Below are positions 7,737-16,269 of a DNA stretch of 35,275 nt, one piece after another. The translations under genes and the position numbers were made by a program. The notes below the pieces were generated by a model. It was given only the letters and a program-made list of their open reading frames with translations. It made no database searches and was not told where the DNA came from. Source of the stretch: Desulfobacteraceae bacterium. Lineage in GTDB: Bacteria; Desulfobacterota; Desulfobacteria; Desulfobacterales; JAABSP01. How positions within the stretch are numbered: position 1 is the stretch's first letter; each line of letters opens with the position of its first letter. The stretch spans positions 1-35,275 of the forward strand of contig JAABTD010000023.1 in assembly GCA_011390065.1 (NCBI GenBank). Reading direction: 5' to 3'.

Positions 7737-8372
7737 ATGATGGCCGGATCGAATGATAGATTGATATATAGATCGATATCAGGGACCGAATTGAACGATC
7801 GACATGGACCAGAAGCGTCAGGGGCGAGCATTCCGGGCAATCGTGTTCAGCGCGTTTTAAAGAGCCTCTACCAGCGGCTCATCAGGATCCGGGGCAAACC
7901 CACTGAAATTGCCCGGGGCTTTGCCTTGGGCGTCTTTGTGGGCATGTCGCCGTTCATCGGATTCCATACGGCCCTGGCGATTTTCATCGCCAGTCTTTTG
8001 AAGTGGAATAAAATCGCGTCGGCCATCGGCGTCTGGATTTCCAACCCGGCCACGGCCCCGATCCTCTACAGCCTGACCTATTATGTCGGCACGCGCCTTC
8101 TGGGAAAGAGCGGGACGCTGTCGTTTCCCCTGGGCATCGACGTCCCGGCTTTTCTGACCACCCTCGCCGGCGTACCCGAAATCCTCTGGTCCATGGTGCT
8201 GGGGGGCGTGGTTCTGGGCCTGCCCCTGGCCCTGGCGGCTTATTATTTCGTCCTTTCAGCGGTCCGGAAATACCAGGAGGAAATCAGGGAAAAGCTCATT
8301 CGACAAAAAGCACTGAGAGCCAGAAAAAGGGAGCATCGGCGGAAAAAGCGAAATCGGGTAGAAAATCCTTGA
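7737..8372 (+). CDS. DUF2062 domain membrane protein
   Basis: The 211-aa protein carries GKPTEIARGFALGVFVGMSPFIGFHT, then LKWNKIASAIGVWISNPATAPILY. These are the hallmark segments of DUF2062 (start-SP-x-iArGfAiG.fiGf.P..G, then the NP.T motif). About three hydrophobic segments (around 65-90, 100-120 and 145-175) suggest an integral membrane protein, and the C-terminus is very basic (RARKREHRRKKRNR). The molecular function of the family is unknown. It is divergent from the phosphatase gene. ATG 7737 is taken from the track and ATG 7740 is equally possible; no strong ribosome site is visible. The stop codon overlaps the rpsT promoter. Confidence 0.85.
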   Translation: MMAGSNDRLIYRSISGTELNDRHGPEASGASIPGNRVQRVLKSLYQRLIRIRGKPTEIARGFALGVFVGMSPFIGFHTALAIFIASLLKWNKIASAIGVWISNPATAPILYSLTYYVGTRLLGKSGTLSFPLGIDVPAFLTTLAGVPEILWSMVLGGVVLGLPLALAAYYFVLSAVRKYQEEIREKLIRQKALRARKREHRRKKRNRVENP

Positions 8373-8397
8373 CAAGAAAGGGATCTTTTTGTACATA
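8369..8397 (+). promoter_or_regulatory. Sigma-70 promoter of rpsT
   Basis: TTGACA (8369-8374) and TACATA (8392-8397) are separated by 17 bp. The -35 hexamer overlaps the last codons of the DUF2062 gene. Transcription would start near 8404, giving a leader of about 50 nt before the GTG of rpsT, enough space for the translational autoregulation known for S20. Confidence 0.75.
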
Positions 8398-8453
8398 AAC
8401 GGTTTTATTGATGAATATATAGATGTGTATACCTCAGGAAAGGAGCAGGAAGC

Positions 8454-8714
8454 GTGGCAAATCATAAATCCGCTTTGAAGCGGGCCCGTCAGAACGTGGT
8501 TCGCAGGGAGCGCAACAAGGCCGTCAAAACCCGGGTCAAGAGCGTGGTGAAGGAAGTCCGCCAGACCGTCGCAGCCGGCGATGCAGCCCAGGAAAAGTTG
8601 AAAGAGGCGAAATCCATCATCGACAAAGCCGCCGGAAAAGGGGTGATCCACAAGCGAACCGCCGCCCGGAAGATCTCCCGCCTCAGCCGGATGATCAACG
8701 CCTCGGCCGCCTAG
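8454..8714 (+). CDS. rpsT: 30S ribosomal protein S20
   Basis: The 86-aa, strongly basic protein reads MANHKSALKRARQNVVRRERNK, with KTRVKSVVKEV and the conserved C-terminal GVIHKRTAARKISRLSRMIN. It is the full length of S20, a primary binder of the 16S rRNA 5' domain. The start codon is GTG, with an AGGAG at 8441-8445 nine bases upstream; non-ATG starts are frequent in rpsT and link to autoregulation in Escherichia coli. It is monocistronic with its own promoter. Confidence 0.97.
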   Translation: MANHKSALKRARQNVVRRERNKAVKTRVKSVVKEVRQTVAAGDAAQEKLKEAKSIIDKAAGKGVIHKRTAARKISRLSRMINASAA

Positions 8715-8732
8715 TTTCCCCTCGCGTTTTTT

Positions 8733-8796
8733 TCCGGATCGTCAGAGAGGCCGGGTTGCCCAATCCACGGGGGCGCGTTCCATCTGATGATCCGGA
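8733..8796. repeat. Imperfect inverted repeat downstream of rpsT
   Basis: TCCGGATCGTCAG (8733-8745) and CTGATGATCCGGA (8784-8796) pair at 12 of 13 positions around a 38-nt loop. It follows a run of seven T residues (8727-8733) after rpsT and precedes the 3' end of the leftward lptE. It could be a transcript-end structure for either gene or a small repeat. No U-tract follows the stem. Confidence 0.35.
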
Positions 8797-8866
8797 TTCC
8801 CTTCCCTCCATTGAATGGATCCTCGTACATCCTCACAGTGCGGCCGCAGGGGGATGTTGCCGCCCA

Positions 8867-9394
8867 TTAAAAATCCGTCGTGAATCCGTTATAGATCGTT
8901 TCGGCCATCCGCTGGGAAATCTGCAAAAGGGCTTCCTGCCGGTTGTGCTCCGTTGCCAGTTTGTCCCCGGAGACGATATAGGCCTCGTTGTCGGTGAGCT
9001 TTTCAACAGACCAGAGAACCGTTCCGTTTGAACTGACGATGGTGGCCGAAAGGGTCGCGGTTACCCGTCGTTCCAGGGCCACCTGTTGGCCCCGGTGGGT
9101 GATGGTCTTGATGGTGATGGGGCCGATGACTCCCGTCAGTTCGGCATCGGCTTCGGCCCCGCTTCGGGCCAGCTGCGCCGAAGCCCGGCTGGCCCGGGTA
9201 AATTCGTAGATGAGGTCGTTGGTGAAGACCGTCTCGATGCCGGTGACGCCCGATCGGTTCTCCAGCAGGGGGATGTCGATCCGTTGGACGGATGAGGGCA
9301 ACTCCCCCTGACCGGCAAACCGATAGCCGCAGGCCCCCAAAAACAGCAGGGCTCCCAGGAGGATCGGCGTTTTGCATCGTTGCAGGCGCTGCAT
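8867..9394 (-). CDS. lptE: LptE-type LPS-assembly lipoprotein
   Basis: The 175-aa protein starts with a lipoprotein signal peptide ending in LLFLGAC, so Cys22 would be lipidated, then GYRFAGQGELPSSVQRIDIPLLENRSG and NDLIYEFTRAS. This CGYxf......p..v..i.ip.f.N.s pattern is that of LptE/RlpB, the outer-membrane lipoprotein that plugs LptD and delivers lipopolysaccharide to the surface. The start is one base after the leuS stop (TAAGATG), which gives tight coupling. leuS-lptE is a familiar gene pair in Proteobacteria and supports the assignment. Confidence 0.9.
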   Translation of the reverse strand: MQRLQRCKTPILLGALLFLGACGYRFAGQGELPSSVQRIDIPLLENRSGVTGIETVFTNDLIYEFTRASRASAQLARSGAEADAELTGVIGPITIKTITHRGQQVALERRVTATLSATIVSSNGTVLWSVEKLTDNEAYIVSGDKLATEHNRQEALLQISQRMAETIYNGFTTDF

Positions 9395-9395
9395 C

Positions 9396-11993
9396 TTACA
9401 CCACGATGTTGACCAGCTTGTTTTTGACCACGATCACCTTCTTGATGGCCTTGCCGTCGATGAATTTCCAGACCTGGTCGTCTTCAAGCGCCCGTTGCTT
9501 GACAGCGGACTGGTCGGCGTCCGCATCGATGGTGAACCGCCCCCGGAGCTTGCCGTTCACCTGGACCACGATGAGGATCTCGTCGGTTTTCAGAGCGGCC
9601 TCGTCGTAATCGGGCCAGGAGGTCAGCAGGACGCTTCCCTCGTGACCGGTGGCCCGCCAGAGTTCCTCGGCGAAGTGGGGCACCATGGGGGAAAGCAGCT
9701 TGACGGTGGTCTCCATGGCCAGCTTCATGACGGCGGCGGTTTCCCGGGAAGCGTTTTCAGGAGCCGCGGCGTTCGTTTCCACGGCGTTCATTCCATTGAC
9801 CAGCTCCATGACGGCGCTGATGGCCGTGTTGAAATGGAACCGTTCCTCGATGTCGTTGGTCACTTTCTTGATGGTTCCGTGCGTTTTCCGGTACAGGCCT
9901 TTCACCTCGCTCGGCAGTCCTTTTCCGTCCGAGGGGGAGACCTCCCGAACGGCTTCTTCCCAAGCGTTGAACAACCGCCATACCCGGTTGAGAAACCGGT
10001 GGCCGCCTTCGACCCCCTGCTCGCTCCATTCCAGATCCCGCTCCGGCGGGGCCGCGAAAAGGCAGAAAAGGCGGGTGGTGTCGGCCCCGTATCGGTCCAG
10101 CAGCACATTGGGGTCGATGACGTTTTTTTTGGACTTGGACATCTTCTCCACCCGGCCCACCGTCACCTGGTCCCCGCATTTGCGGCAGAGCCGGTCCTCG
10201 CCCGACTCCTGGATCTCTTCGGGAAAGAGAAACCCGTGGGCCGGGCAGGCGACGGTTTCCTTGCAGACCATCCCCTGGGTCAAAAGCCGGGTGAAGGGTT
10301 CTTTGCAGTCGATCAAGCCCAGCTCGTTCAGCACCCGGGTGAAGTACCGGGAATAGAGCAGGTGGAGGATGGCGTGTTCCACGCCGCCGATGTACTGATC
10401 CACCGGCATCCAGTAGTCCACCGCCTCTTTGTCGAACATGGCGTCGTGGCGCCGGGGGCTGCAGTACCGGTCGAAATACCAGGAGGACTCCACGAAAGTG
10501 TCCATGGTGTCCGTCTCCCGGCGGGCCGGCCGGCCGCACCCGGGGCAGGTGGTCTGGATGAAAGCCTCCAGGGAGGGGAGGGGTGATTTCCCGCCTTCCA
10601 GCAGTTCCGCATCTTCGGGCAGCAGGATGGGCAGATCCGCTTCGGCGGCCGGGACGATGCCGCAATCCTTGCAGTGGACCATGGGAATGGGCGCGCCCCA
10701 ATACCGCTGACGGGAGATGCCCCAGTCCCGCAGCCGGTAGTTGACGGTCTTTTTCCCCACGCCTTTTTTCTCCATCCGTCCGGCGATGGCCTCCATGGCT
10801 TCCCGGTTGTGGAGGCCGTTGAAGGCCCCGGAATTGACCATGGTCCCGTCGCCGGCATAGGCTTCGGTCATGGTCGTCGGGTCCAGCTCCTCGTTTGGTG
10901 GTTGAACCACCACCACGATCTCCAGGTGGTATTTGCGGGCGAATTCAAAATCCCGCTGGTCGTGGGCCGGCACCGACATGACGGCCCCGGTGCCGTATTC
11001 CATCAGGGCGAAATTGGCCGTGTAGACGGGCATCCGCCGGCCGTTCATGGGGTTGATGCAGTAGCCGCCGGTGAAGACGCCTTCTTTTTCGTATTCCTCA
11101 ACCGCCCGGCTGGAGCGGTCCGACAAGGCCATTCGGTCGATGAAATCCGCCACCGCGGCTTCTTGTTGAGTGCCGTGGGAAAGGGTCGTCACCAGCGGAT
11201 GCTCCGGCGCCAGGCACATGAAGGCGGCGCCGAAGACCGTGTCCTGGCGGGTGGTGAACACGGTGATGGCTTCATCCCGGTTTTCCACCGGAAAATGGAT
11301 TTCGGCGCCGGTGGACCGGCCGATCCAGTTTTTCTGCATGGTGGTCACCTTCTCGGGCCACCCCTCCAGCCGGTCGCAATAGGCCAGCAGGTCCTCGGCG
11401 TAATCGGTGATGCGGAAAAACCACTGCCGCAATTTTTTCTGGCGCACGGGTTTGCCGCACCGCCAGCACATCCCGGCCTCCACCTGTTCGTTGGCCAGGA
11501 CCGTCTGGCAGGTTTCGCACCAGTTGACGAAGGATTCCTTGCGATAGGCCATCCCCTTTTCGTACATTTTAATGAAGAGCCACTGCTCCCATCGGTAATA
11601 TTCCGGGCGGCAGGTGGCGATTTCCCGATCCCAGTCGTAGGAGAAACCGAGCCGCTTGAGCTGGGTCCGCATGGCGTCGATGTTGTCGTAGGTCCATTGG
11701 GCCGGATGGGTGTTGTTGGCGATGGCCGCGTTTTCGGCGGGCATGCCGAAGGCGTCCCATCCCATGGGGTGGAGAACGTTGAACCCGCGCATCCGCTTGT
11801 ACCGCGCCACCACATCCCCGATGGTGTAGTTGCGCACATGGCCCATGTGGATCTTGCCTGACGGATAGGGAAACATCTCCAGCAGGTAGTATTTTTCCCT
11901 GGACGGATCTTCCGAGACCTTGAACAGATCGGTTTTTTCCCAGAAAGCCTGCCATTCGGTTTCAATGGTTCGGGGATCGTATTTTTCTTTCAT
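9396..11993 (-). CDS. leuS: Leucine--tRNA ligase
   Basis: A class I synthetase of 865 aa. The HIGH-like motif is [21 protein letters not shown] is present in [15 protein letters not shown], and the editing domain has the TTRQDTVFG and VPAHDQRD motifs. Zinc-ribbon cysteines are seen in [24 protein letters not shown] and in a second CPGCG cluster. The C-terminal anticodon-binding domain ends in [15 protein letters not shown]. The start was set at ATG 11993 ([18 protein letters not shown]), where homology begins and GGAGG lies 11 bases upstream. The track's extra 24 residues ([12 protein letters not shown]...) are not family-like. It is transcribed with lptE. Confidence 0.97.
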   Translation of the reverse strand: MKEKYDPRTIETEWQAFWEKTDLFKVSEDPSREKYYLLEMFPYPSGKIHMGHVRNYTIGDVVARYKRMRGFNVLHPMGWDAFGMPAENAAIANNTHPAQWTYDNIDAMRTQLKRLGFSYDWDREIATCRPEYYRWEQWLFIKMYEKGMAYRKESFVNWCETCQTVLANEQVEAGMCWRCGKPVRQKKLRQWFFRITDYAEDLLAYCDRLEGWPEKVTTMQKNWIGRSTGAEIHFPVENRDEAITVFTTRQDTVFGAAFMCLAPEHPLVTTLSHGTQQEAAVADFIDRMALSDRSSRAVEEYEKEGVFTGGYCINPMNGRRMPVYTANFALMEYGTGAVMSVPAHDQRDFEFARKYHLEIVVVVQPPNEELDPTTMTEAYAGDGTMVNSGAFNGLHNREAMEAIAGRMEKKGVGKKTVNYRLRDWGISRQRYWGAPIPMVHCKDCGIVPAAEADLPILLPEDAELLEGGKSPLPSLEAFIQTTCPGCGRPARRETDTMDTFVESSWYFDRYCSPRRHDAMFDKEAVDYWMPVDQYIGGVEHAILHLLYSRYFTRVLNELGLIDCKEPFTRLLTQGMVCKETVACPAHGFLFPEEIQESGEDRLCRKCGDQVTVGRVEKMSKSKKNVIDPNVLLDRYGADTTRLFCLFAAPPERDLEWSEQGVEGGHRFLNRVWRLFNAWEEAVREVSPSDGKGLPSEVKGLYRKTHGTIKKVTNDIEERFHFNTAISAVMELVNGMNAVETNAAAPENASRETAAVMKLAMETTVKLLSPMVPHFAEELWRATGHEGSVLLTSWPDYDEAALKTDEILIVVQVNGKLRGRFTIDADADQSAVKQRALEDDQVWKFIDGKAIKKVIVVKNKLVNIVV

Positions 11994-12036
11994 TCTATGC
12001 GTCGCCTCCAGTGATATCGTTCGAAAAGCTTGTCCT

Positions 12037-12065
12037 TTCATACAATAATATCCAACCAATAGCAA
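12037..12065 (-). promoter_or_regulatory. Possible leuS promoter
   Basis: On the minus strand TTGCTA (12060-12065) and TATGAA (12037-12042) are 17 bp apart, upstream of the leuS start in the divergent leuS-parA gap. The match is moderate and no other candidate is better. No T-box or leader-peptide attenuator was recognised. Confidence 0.4.
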
Positions 12066-12108
12066 GACGCCAGATGAAGGGGCTTTTCAAAGGGGGGGTT
12101 TTGTGTTA

Positions 12109-12126
12109 ATGCCTTATCTATTATGA
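12109..12126 (+). other. Five-codon upstream mini-ORF overlapping parA start
   Basis: ATG CCT TAT CTA TTA TGA encodes MPYLL, and its stop overlaps the parA start in the ATGA arrangement. A G-rich stretch (AAAGGGGGGG) lies about ten bases before the mini-ORF, whereas parA itself has no Shine-Dalgarno at normal distance. Translation of parA might therefore depend on reinitiation. This is inference from arrangement only. Confidence 0.3.
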
Positions 12127-12896
12127 CACAGACCATATGCATCGCCAATCAGAAGGGCGGAGTCGGCAAAACCACCACAGCGGTGAACCTGTCGGCCGCC
12201 CTGGCCATATCCGGGAAACGCACCCTGCTGGTGGATTGCGACCCCCAAGCCAACGCCACCACCGGCGTGGGCCTCGACAAGAACGCCGTTGACCGGACGC
12301 TTTATCACGGCCTGATCGGCGAGGTCTTGGTTCGGGACCTTATCCAGGATACCGAAATCGATCACCTCAAGGCCATCCCCTCCCGGGTCGAACTGATCGG
12401 GTTCGACGTGGAGATGATGGAACGCCCCGACCGCGAAAAGATCCTGAAGCGGCTTCTGTCCGACCTGAACGACGCTTTCGATTACATCCTCCTGGACTGC
12501 CCTCCTTCCCTGAGTCTTTTGACGGTCAACGCCATGACGGCGGCGGACAGCCTTCTCATCCCGCTTCAGTGCGAGTTTTACGCCCTGGAAGGGCTGGGCC
12601 AGCTGGTGGGGACCATGCAGCGGATCCGGAAAGGGCTCAACCCCGATCTGAAAATCGAAGGAATCCTGTTGACCATGTTCGACGGCCGCACCAATCTGTC
12701 CCAGCAGGTGGCGGAAGACGCCAGAAACTATTTCAAGAATCAGGTGTTCGGGACCATCATTCCCCGAAACGTGCGGCTGGGAGAGTCGCCCAGCTTCGGC
12801 AAACCCATCATGATCTACGACCCCCATTCCGTGGGCGCCAGAACCTATGAGGCCCTCTGCCGGGAGATTCTGGCCCGCGGAAAGGCGACCCAATAA
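12123..12896 (+). CDS. parA: Chromosome-partitioning ATPase ParA (Soj)
   Basis: The 257-aa ATPase starts with TICIANQKGGVGKTTTAVNL, the deviant Walker A of ParA/MinD with its signature lysine. It continues with LLVDCDPQANATTG, YILLDCPPSLSLLTVNA (Walker B) and the conserved IPLQCEFYALEGLGQL and DGRTNLSQQV segments. There is no N-terminal DNA-binding domain, so it is the short chromosomal (Soj-like) type. ATP-dependent dimers bind DNA non-specifically and move ParB-parS complexes. parB follows 8 nt downstream. A nearby parS site was looked for and not found. Confidence 0.96.
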   Translation: MTQTICIANQKGGVGKTTTAVNLSAALAISGKRTLLVDCDPQANATTGVGLDKNAVDRTLYHGLIGEVLVRDLIQDTEIDHLKAIPSRVELIGFDVEMMERPDREKILKRLLSDLNDAFDYILLDCPPSLSLLTVNAMTAADSLLIPLQCEFYALEGLGQLVGTMQRIRKGLNPDLKIEGILLTMFDGRTNLSQQVAEDARNYFKNQVFGTIIPRNVRLGESPSFGKPIMIYDPHSVGARTYEALCREILARGKATQ

Positions 12897-12904
12897 GGTG
12901 ACAC

Positions 12905-13813
12905 ATGCCTGATCCTTCACCCCCCAGCAGCGAAGCCCGCAAAGGGAAGAAACGGGCCCTGGGCCGCGGTCTCGACGCCCTGATTCCGGGGATCGGCGGC
13001 GGAGACGACGCCCCCGACGCCGATGTGTCCCGGGAGTATTTCCTGTGCGATATCGAGGCCATCCGGCCCAATCCCTATCAACCGCGAACCCGGTTTGCCG
13101 AAGAGGCCCTGAACGAACTGGTGGCGTCCATCCGGGAACAGGGGGTTCTGCAGCCGGTGCTGGTGCGAAAGGTCGAAACCGGATACGAACTCATCGCCGG
13201 CGAGCGGCGTTTCCGGGCCGCCAAGCGGGCGGGCCTGGGCCAGATGCCGGTGGTGGTCAAGGACATCTCCGACGACCGGCTGCTGGAACTCTCCCTCATC
13301 GAAAACATCCAGCGCCAGGACCTCAACCCCCTGGAAGAGGCCGACGCCTACCACATGCTCACCACGGAATTCAACCTGACCCAGGACGAGGTGGCCCGGC
13401 GGGTGGGCCGGAACCGGGCCACGGTGACCAATTTCCTCCGGCTCAGGGGGCTGCCCGACCAGATCAAGGAGACCATCCTCGACGGCACCCTCAGCATGGG
13501 CCACGCCCGCGCCCTCCTGAGCGCCGACACGCTGGCCCAGCAGAGCGCCGCGTGGCGGGAGGTGGTGACCAAAGGCCTTTCCGTGCGGGAGACGGAGAAG
13601 TTGATCCGGAAGCTCAAGGCCAAACGGAACGCGCCGGAAAAACCCAAACCCGACGAGAGCGACCGGTACTTTATTGGCGTGGCCGAGGATCTCTCCCGAC
13701 ACTTCGGCGCCAAAGTGGAAATTCGCCGGCGGGGGAAAAAAGGCAAGGTGGAGATCGAGTTCTACAGCGACGACGACCTGGACCGTCTCCTCGGGTTGTT
13801 GAACCGGGCGTGA
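12905..13813 (+). CDS. parB: Chromosome-partitioning protein ParB (Spo0J)
   Basis: The 302-aa protein shows KRALGRGLDALIPG at its N-terminus, which is the ParA-stimulating peptide. The CTP-binding ParB/Srx domain follows with NPYQPRTRF, LVASIREQGVLQPVLVR, GERRFRAAKRAGL and ENIQRQDLNPLEEA. The helix-turn-helix that reads parS is LTQDEVARRVGRNRATVTNFLRLRGLP, and GTLSMGHARALLS comes next. The C-terminal dimerisation domain ends in DDLDRLLGLLNRA. Length and motif order are normal for chromosomal ParB. AAGGTGA lies just before ATG 12905. Confidence 0.97.
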   Translation: MPDPSPPSSEARKGKKRALGRGLDALIPGIGGGDDAPDADVSREYFLCDIEAIRPNPYQPRTRFAEEALNELVASIREQGVLQPVLVRKVETGYELIAGERRFRAAKRAGLGQMPVVVKDISDDRLLELSLIENIQRQDLNPLEEADAYHMLTTEFNLTQDEVARRVGRNRATVTNFLRLRGLPDQIKETILDGTLSMGHARALLSADTLAQQSAAWREVVTKGLSVRETEKLIRKLKAKRNAPEKPKPDESDRYFIGVAEDLSRHFGAKVEIRRRGKKGKVEIEFYSDDDLDRLLGLLNRA

Positions 13814-13838
13814 GCGCCGGGAAGCGCGCTGACCAATC

Positions 13839-15578
13839 ATGCGGATCATCATCGCTAAAACCGCCGGCTTCTGCATGGGCGTGCGTCGGGCCGTGGAAAT
13901 GGTGCTGGACGCCCCCGGACGCCATGAGACCCCCATTTGCACCTATGGCCCCCTGATTCACAACCCCCAGGTGCTCTCTCTCCTGGAGGAAAAGGGGATC
14001 AGCGTGTTGCGAAAGATTCCGGCCTCGGGCAGCGGGACCGTCCTCATCCGGGCCCACGGCGTGCCTCCGGAGGCCGGAGCGCAACTGGAGAAGGCCGGGT
14101 TTACGGTGATCGACGCCACCTGCCCCCGGGTGATCAAGGTGCAGCGGATCATTCAAAAGCATGCCGACCGGGGGGCCGAGGTGATCATTATCGGCGATGC
14201 GGACCATCCGGAAGTCATCGGACTGCTGGGGCATGCCGGCGACCGGGGTCATGTGGCGAAGAACATGGCGGCGGTGGAAGCGCTGCCCGCTTTCGACAAG
14301 GCCATCATTGTGGCCCAGACCACCCAGAACACCCGGTTTTTCGAAGCCGTCAAAGCATGGGCCGCCGAGACCCATCCCCATTATCGGATCTTCGACACCA
14401 TCTGCGATTCCACTGAAAAGCGTCAGGCGGAGGTCAAGCGGCTTGCCGGTGAAGTGGACGTCCTGGTGGTGGTGGGGGGGCGCAACAGCGGCAACACCCA
14501 GCGTCTGGCCGACGTGGCCAGGGGGTCGGGGAAGACGGCGATTCACGTGGAGACCGAATCTGAACTGGACCCGGAGGCGCTGGCGACCGCCCGCAGCATC
14601 GGCATCACCGCCGGGGCGTCCACTCCCAACTGGATCATCCGACGGATCTACCGCACCCTGGAGGCCCTTCCCTACAGCCGGAAAAAAAAGAGCTGGCGGG
14701 GGGGGCTTTTCGCGTTTCAGCACTCCCTGCTGCTGACCAACATCTATGTCGCGTCAGGGGCGGGATGCCTCTGCTACGCCTCCACCCGACTCCAGGAAAT
14801 CCCCGATGCAGGCCCATACATCGTCATCGCCGTGCTTTACGTCCTGTCGATGCATATCCTCAACCACCTGACGGGCCGGGAGGAAGACCAGTACAACGAC
14901 CCCCATCGGGCCCGCTTTTACGAAAACCATAAACGCGCTCTGGTGGTTCTGGCTGCGGCGGCGGGCGCCGCCGGGCTTCTGACCGCCTTTGCCGTGGGGC
15001 CCACGTCCTTTCTGACCCTTCTGATCATGAGCCTGATGGGTCTTTCTTACAACATCCGGTTTCTGCCCAAGGGGCTGAAGAAGGTCAAATACCGGCGGAT
15101 TCGGGACATTCCGGGCTCCAAGACGATCCTCATTGCACTGGCCTGGGGCATCGTCACCTCCGTGTTTCCGCCGCTTTCCGAATGGGGCGGGATGGGCGTC
15201 GACGCCTTCCTGGTCTTTCTTGCGGCCACCCTCATGGTGTTCATCCGGACGGCGTTTTTCGACATTCTCGACATGCAGGGGGATCGGATCGTGGGAAAGG
15301 AGACCATCCCCATTCTCCTGGGAGAGAAGCGGAGTCTGCGGCTGCTGAAGCGGCTGTTGTTGATCGTGGCCCTGTCCCTTGTTCTGTCGGTCCCCATAGG
15401 GCTTCTGCCGCCTCTCGCCCTGCCCCTGGCCTTCTGCCCGGCGTCTTTCTACATCGTCATGCGGGCCCATGAGCGGGGCTGCATGCTGCCGGGCATCCGC
15501 CTGGAGTTCCTGGTGGAGAGCCATTTTATCTTCTTCGGCGTTCTCACCCTTTTGTGGTCCTTGGTCGCTCAAGGATAA
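13839..15578 (+). CDS. ispH: HMBPP reductase (IspH) fused to a UbiA-type prenyltransferase domain
   Basis: One uninterrupted 579-aa frame. Residues 1-280 are IspH, the last enzyme of the MEP pathway: the [4Fe-4S] ligands are Cys12 (AGFCMGVRRAV), Cys95 (DATCPRV) and Cys189 (TICDSTEKRQ), with active-site HNP at 41, DHPEV near 123 and TQN near 162. After a basic linker (YSRKKKSWRGG) residues 290-579 form a polytopic membrane domain. It carries UbiA-like aspartate motifs, NHLTGREEDQYND (about 342-354) and FFDILDMQGDRIVGKETIPI (about 473-492). UbiA proteins transfer prenyl chains to aromatic or other acceptors, so the fusion may channel isoprenoid supply to a membrane step. The acceptor is unknown. 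The gene follows parB by 25 nt. Confidence 0.9.
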   Translation: MRIIIAKTAGFCMGVRRAVEMVLDAPGRHETPICTYGPLIHNPQVLSLLEEKGISVLRKIPASGSGTVLIRAHGVPPEAGAQLEKAGFTVIDATCPRVIKVQRIIQKHADRGAEVIIIGDADHPEVIGLLGHAGDRGHVAKNMAAVEALPAFDKAIIVAQTTQNTRFFEAVKAWAAETHPHYRIFDTICDSTEKRQAEVKRLAGEVDVLVVVGGRNSGNTQRLADVARGSGKTAIHVETESELDPEALATARSIGITAGASTPNWIIRRIYRTLEALPYSRKKKSWRGGLFAFQHSLLLTNIYVASGAGCLCYASTRLQEIPDAGPYIVIAVLYVLSMHILNHLTGREEDQYNDPHRARFYENHKRALVVLAAAAGAAGLLTAFAVGPTSFLTLLIMSLMGLSYNIRFLPKGLKKVKYRRIRDIPGSKTILIALAWGIVTSVFPPLSEWGGMGVDAFLVFLAATLMVFIRTAFFDILDMQGDRIVGKETIPILLGEKRSLRLLKRLLLIVALSLVLSVPIGLLPPLALPLAFCPASFYIVMRAHERGCMLPGIRLEFLVESHFIFFGVLTLLWSLVAQG

Positions 15579-15597
15579 GGACGGCCGCCTCCGATCC

Positions 15598-16206
15598 TCA
15601 GAATTTCGGTTCCGTTCCGGCCATCATGCGCTGGATGTTGTCCTTGTGACGGACAAAGATGAGAACCGCCGCCATCCCGGCGCAAATTGTCAGGGGGACG
15701 GAGCCCAGGGCCTCCCAGATCGCCAGGGGCAAGAATGCCGACGCCGCCAGGGAGGCGGCGGAGACCCGGCTCGTCATGCAGGCGAAGAGGATGAAGATCA
15801 ACAGCGCCGCGAAGACGGCGGCCGGGGACAGGGCCAGAAAGCATCCGGCGGCCGTGGCCACCCCTTTTCCCCCTTCCCGCCCTTTCAGATAGAGCGGGAA
15901 GAGGTGGCCCAGGAAGGCGCACAGGGCCACCAGACCGACAGCCCACTGCTCCGAGGGATCATCCATGCCGATGATCCGAACCGTCAGCAGGACCGGGACC
16001 GTCCCCTTGAGGACGTCCCCCGCCAGGGTCAATGCTCCCAGCGGGCTTCCGGCCACCCGGCGCACATTGGTGGCGCCGATGTTTCGGCTTCCCTCCCGGC
16101 GAATATCGACCGAAGTGAAAAGCCGTGTCCAGACAATCCCCCAAGGTATGGAGCCCAACAGATAGCCCAGGATGGACAGGGTTCCGACGATGATGATGCG
16201 CATCAT
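15598..16206 (-). CDS. plsY: Glycerol-3-phosphate acyltransferase PlsY
   Basis: This 202-aa inner-membrane enzyme uses acyl phosphate to make lysophosphatidic acid, the first step of phospholipid synthesis. The three family motifs are present: GYLLGSIPWGIVWTR at the N-terminus, GSRNIGATNVRRVAG, and FPLYLKGREGGKGVATAAG (family FP.fl.fkGGKGVAT), with VRHKDNIQRMMAGTE near the C-terminus. Five hydrophobic segments are expected and visible. It converges on the ispH-ubiA gene with 19 bp between stops. The start MMRIII could be either of two adjacent ATGs. Confidence 0.95.
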   Translation of the reverse strand: MMRIIIVGTLSILGYLLGSIPWGIVWTRLFTSVDIRREGSRNIGATNVRRVAGSPLGALTLAGDVLKGTVPVLLTVRIIGMDDPSEQWAVGLVALCAFLGHLFPLYLKGREGGKGVATAAGCFLALSPAAVFAALLIFILFACMTSRVSAASLAASAFLPLAIWEALGSVPLTICAGMAAVLIFVRHKDNIQRMMAGTEPKF

Positions 16207-16269
16207 GATGATTTCTTGAATGAGTGTTGGTTCAAAAGACGATCGTTTACCTCAACCCTAGGTTTGACA

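Noticed and set aside
9372-11861. Long plus-strand ORFs (404 and 395 aa) opposite leuS
   Set aside because: Both are antisense to a highly conserved synthetase and rich in Gly/His/Val/Asp, the typical composition of GC-rich shadow frames.
11994-13838. parS sites near parAB
   Set aside because: I looked for TGTTTCACGTGAAACA. Only half-site matches occur, scattered through the window (for example near 845, 2590, 16386, 27251), and none is close to the full 16-bp consensus.
14754-15572. 272-aa minus ORF opposite the UbiA domain
   Set aside because: It is a shadow of the membrane domain with Gln/His/Lys-rich low complexity and no motifs.
15469-16269. First 267 residues of the 939-aa track ORF before the MASE3 kinase
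   Set aside because: This part is antisense to plsY and is low-complexity Gln/Arg/Asp/Gly. The kinase homology and hydrophobic sensor begin only at 16270-16294.
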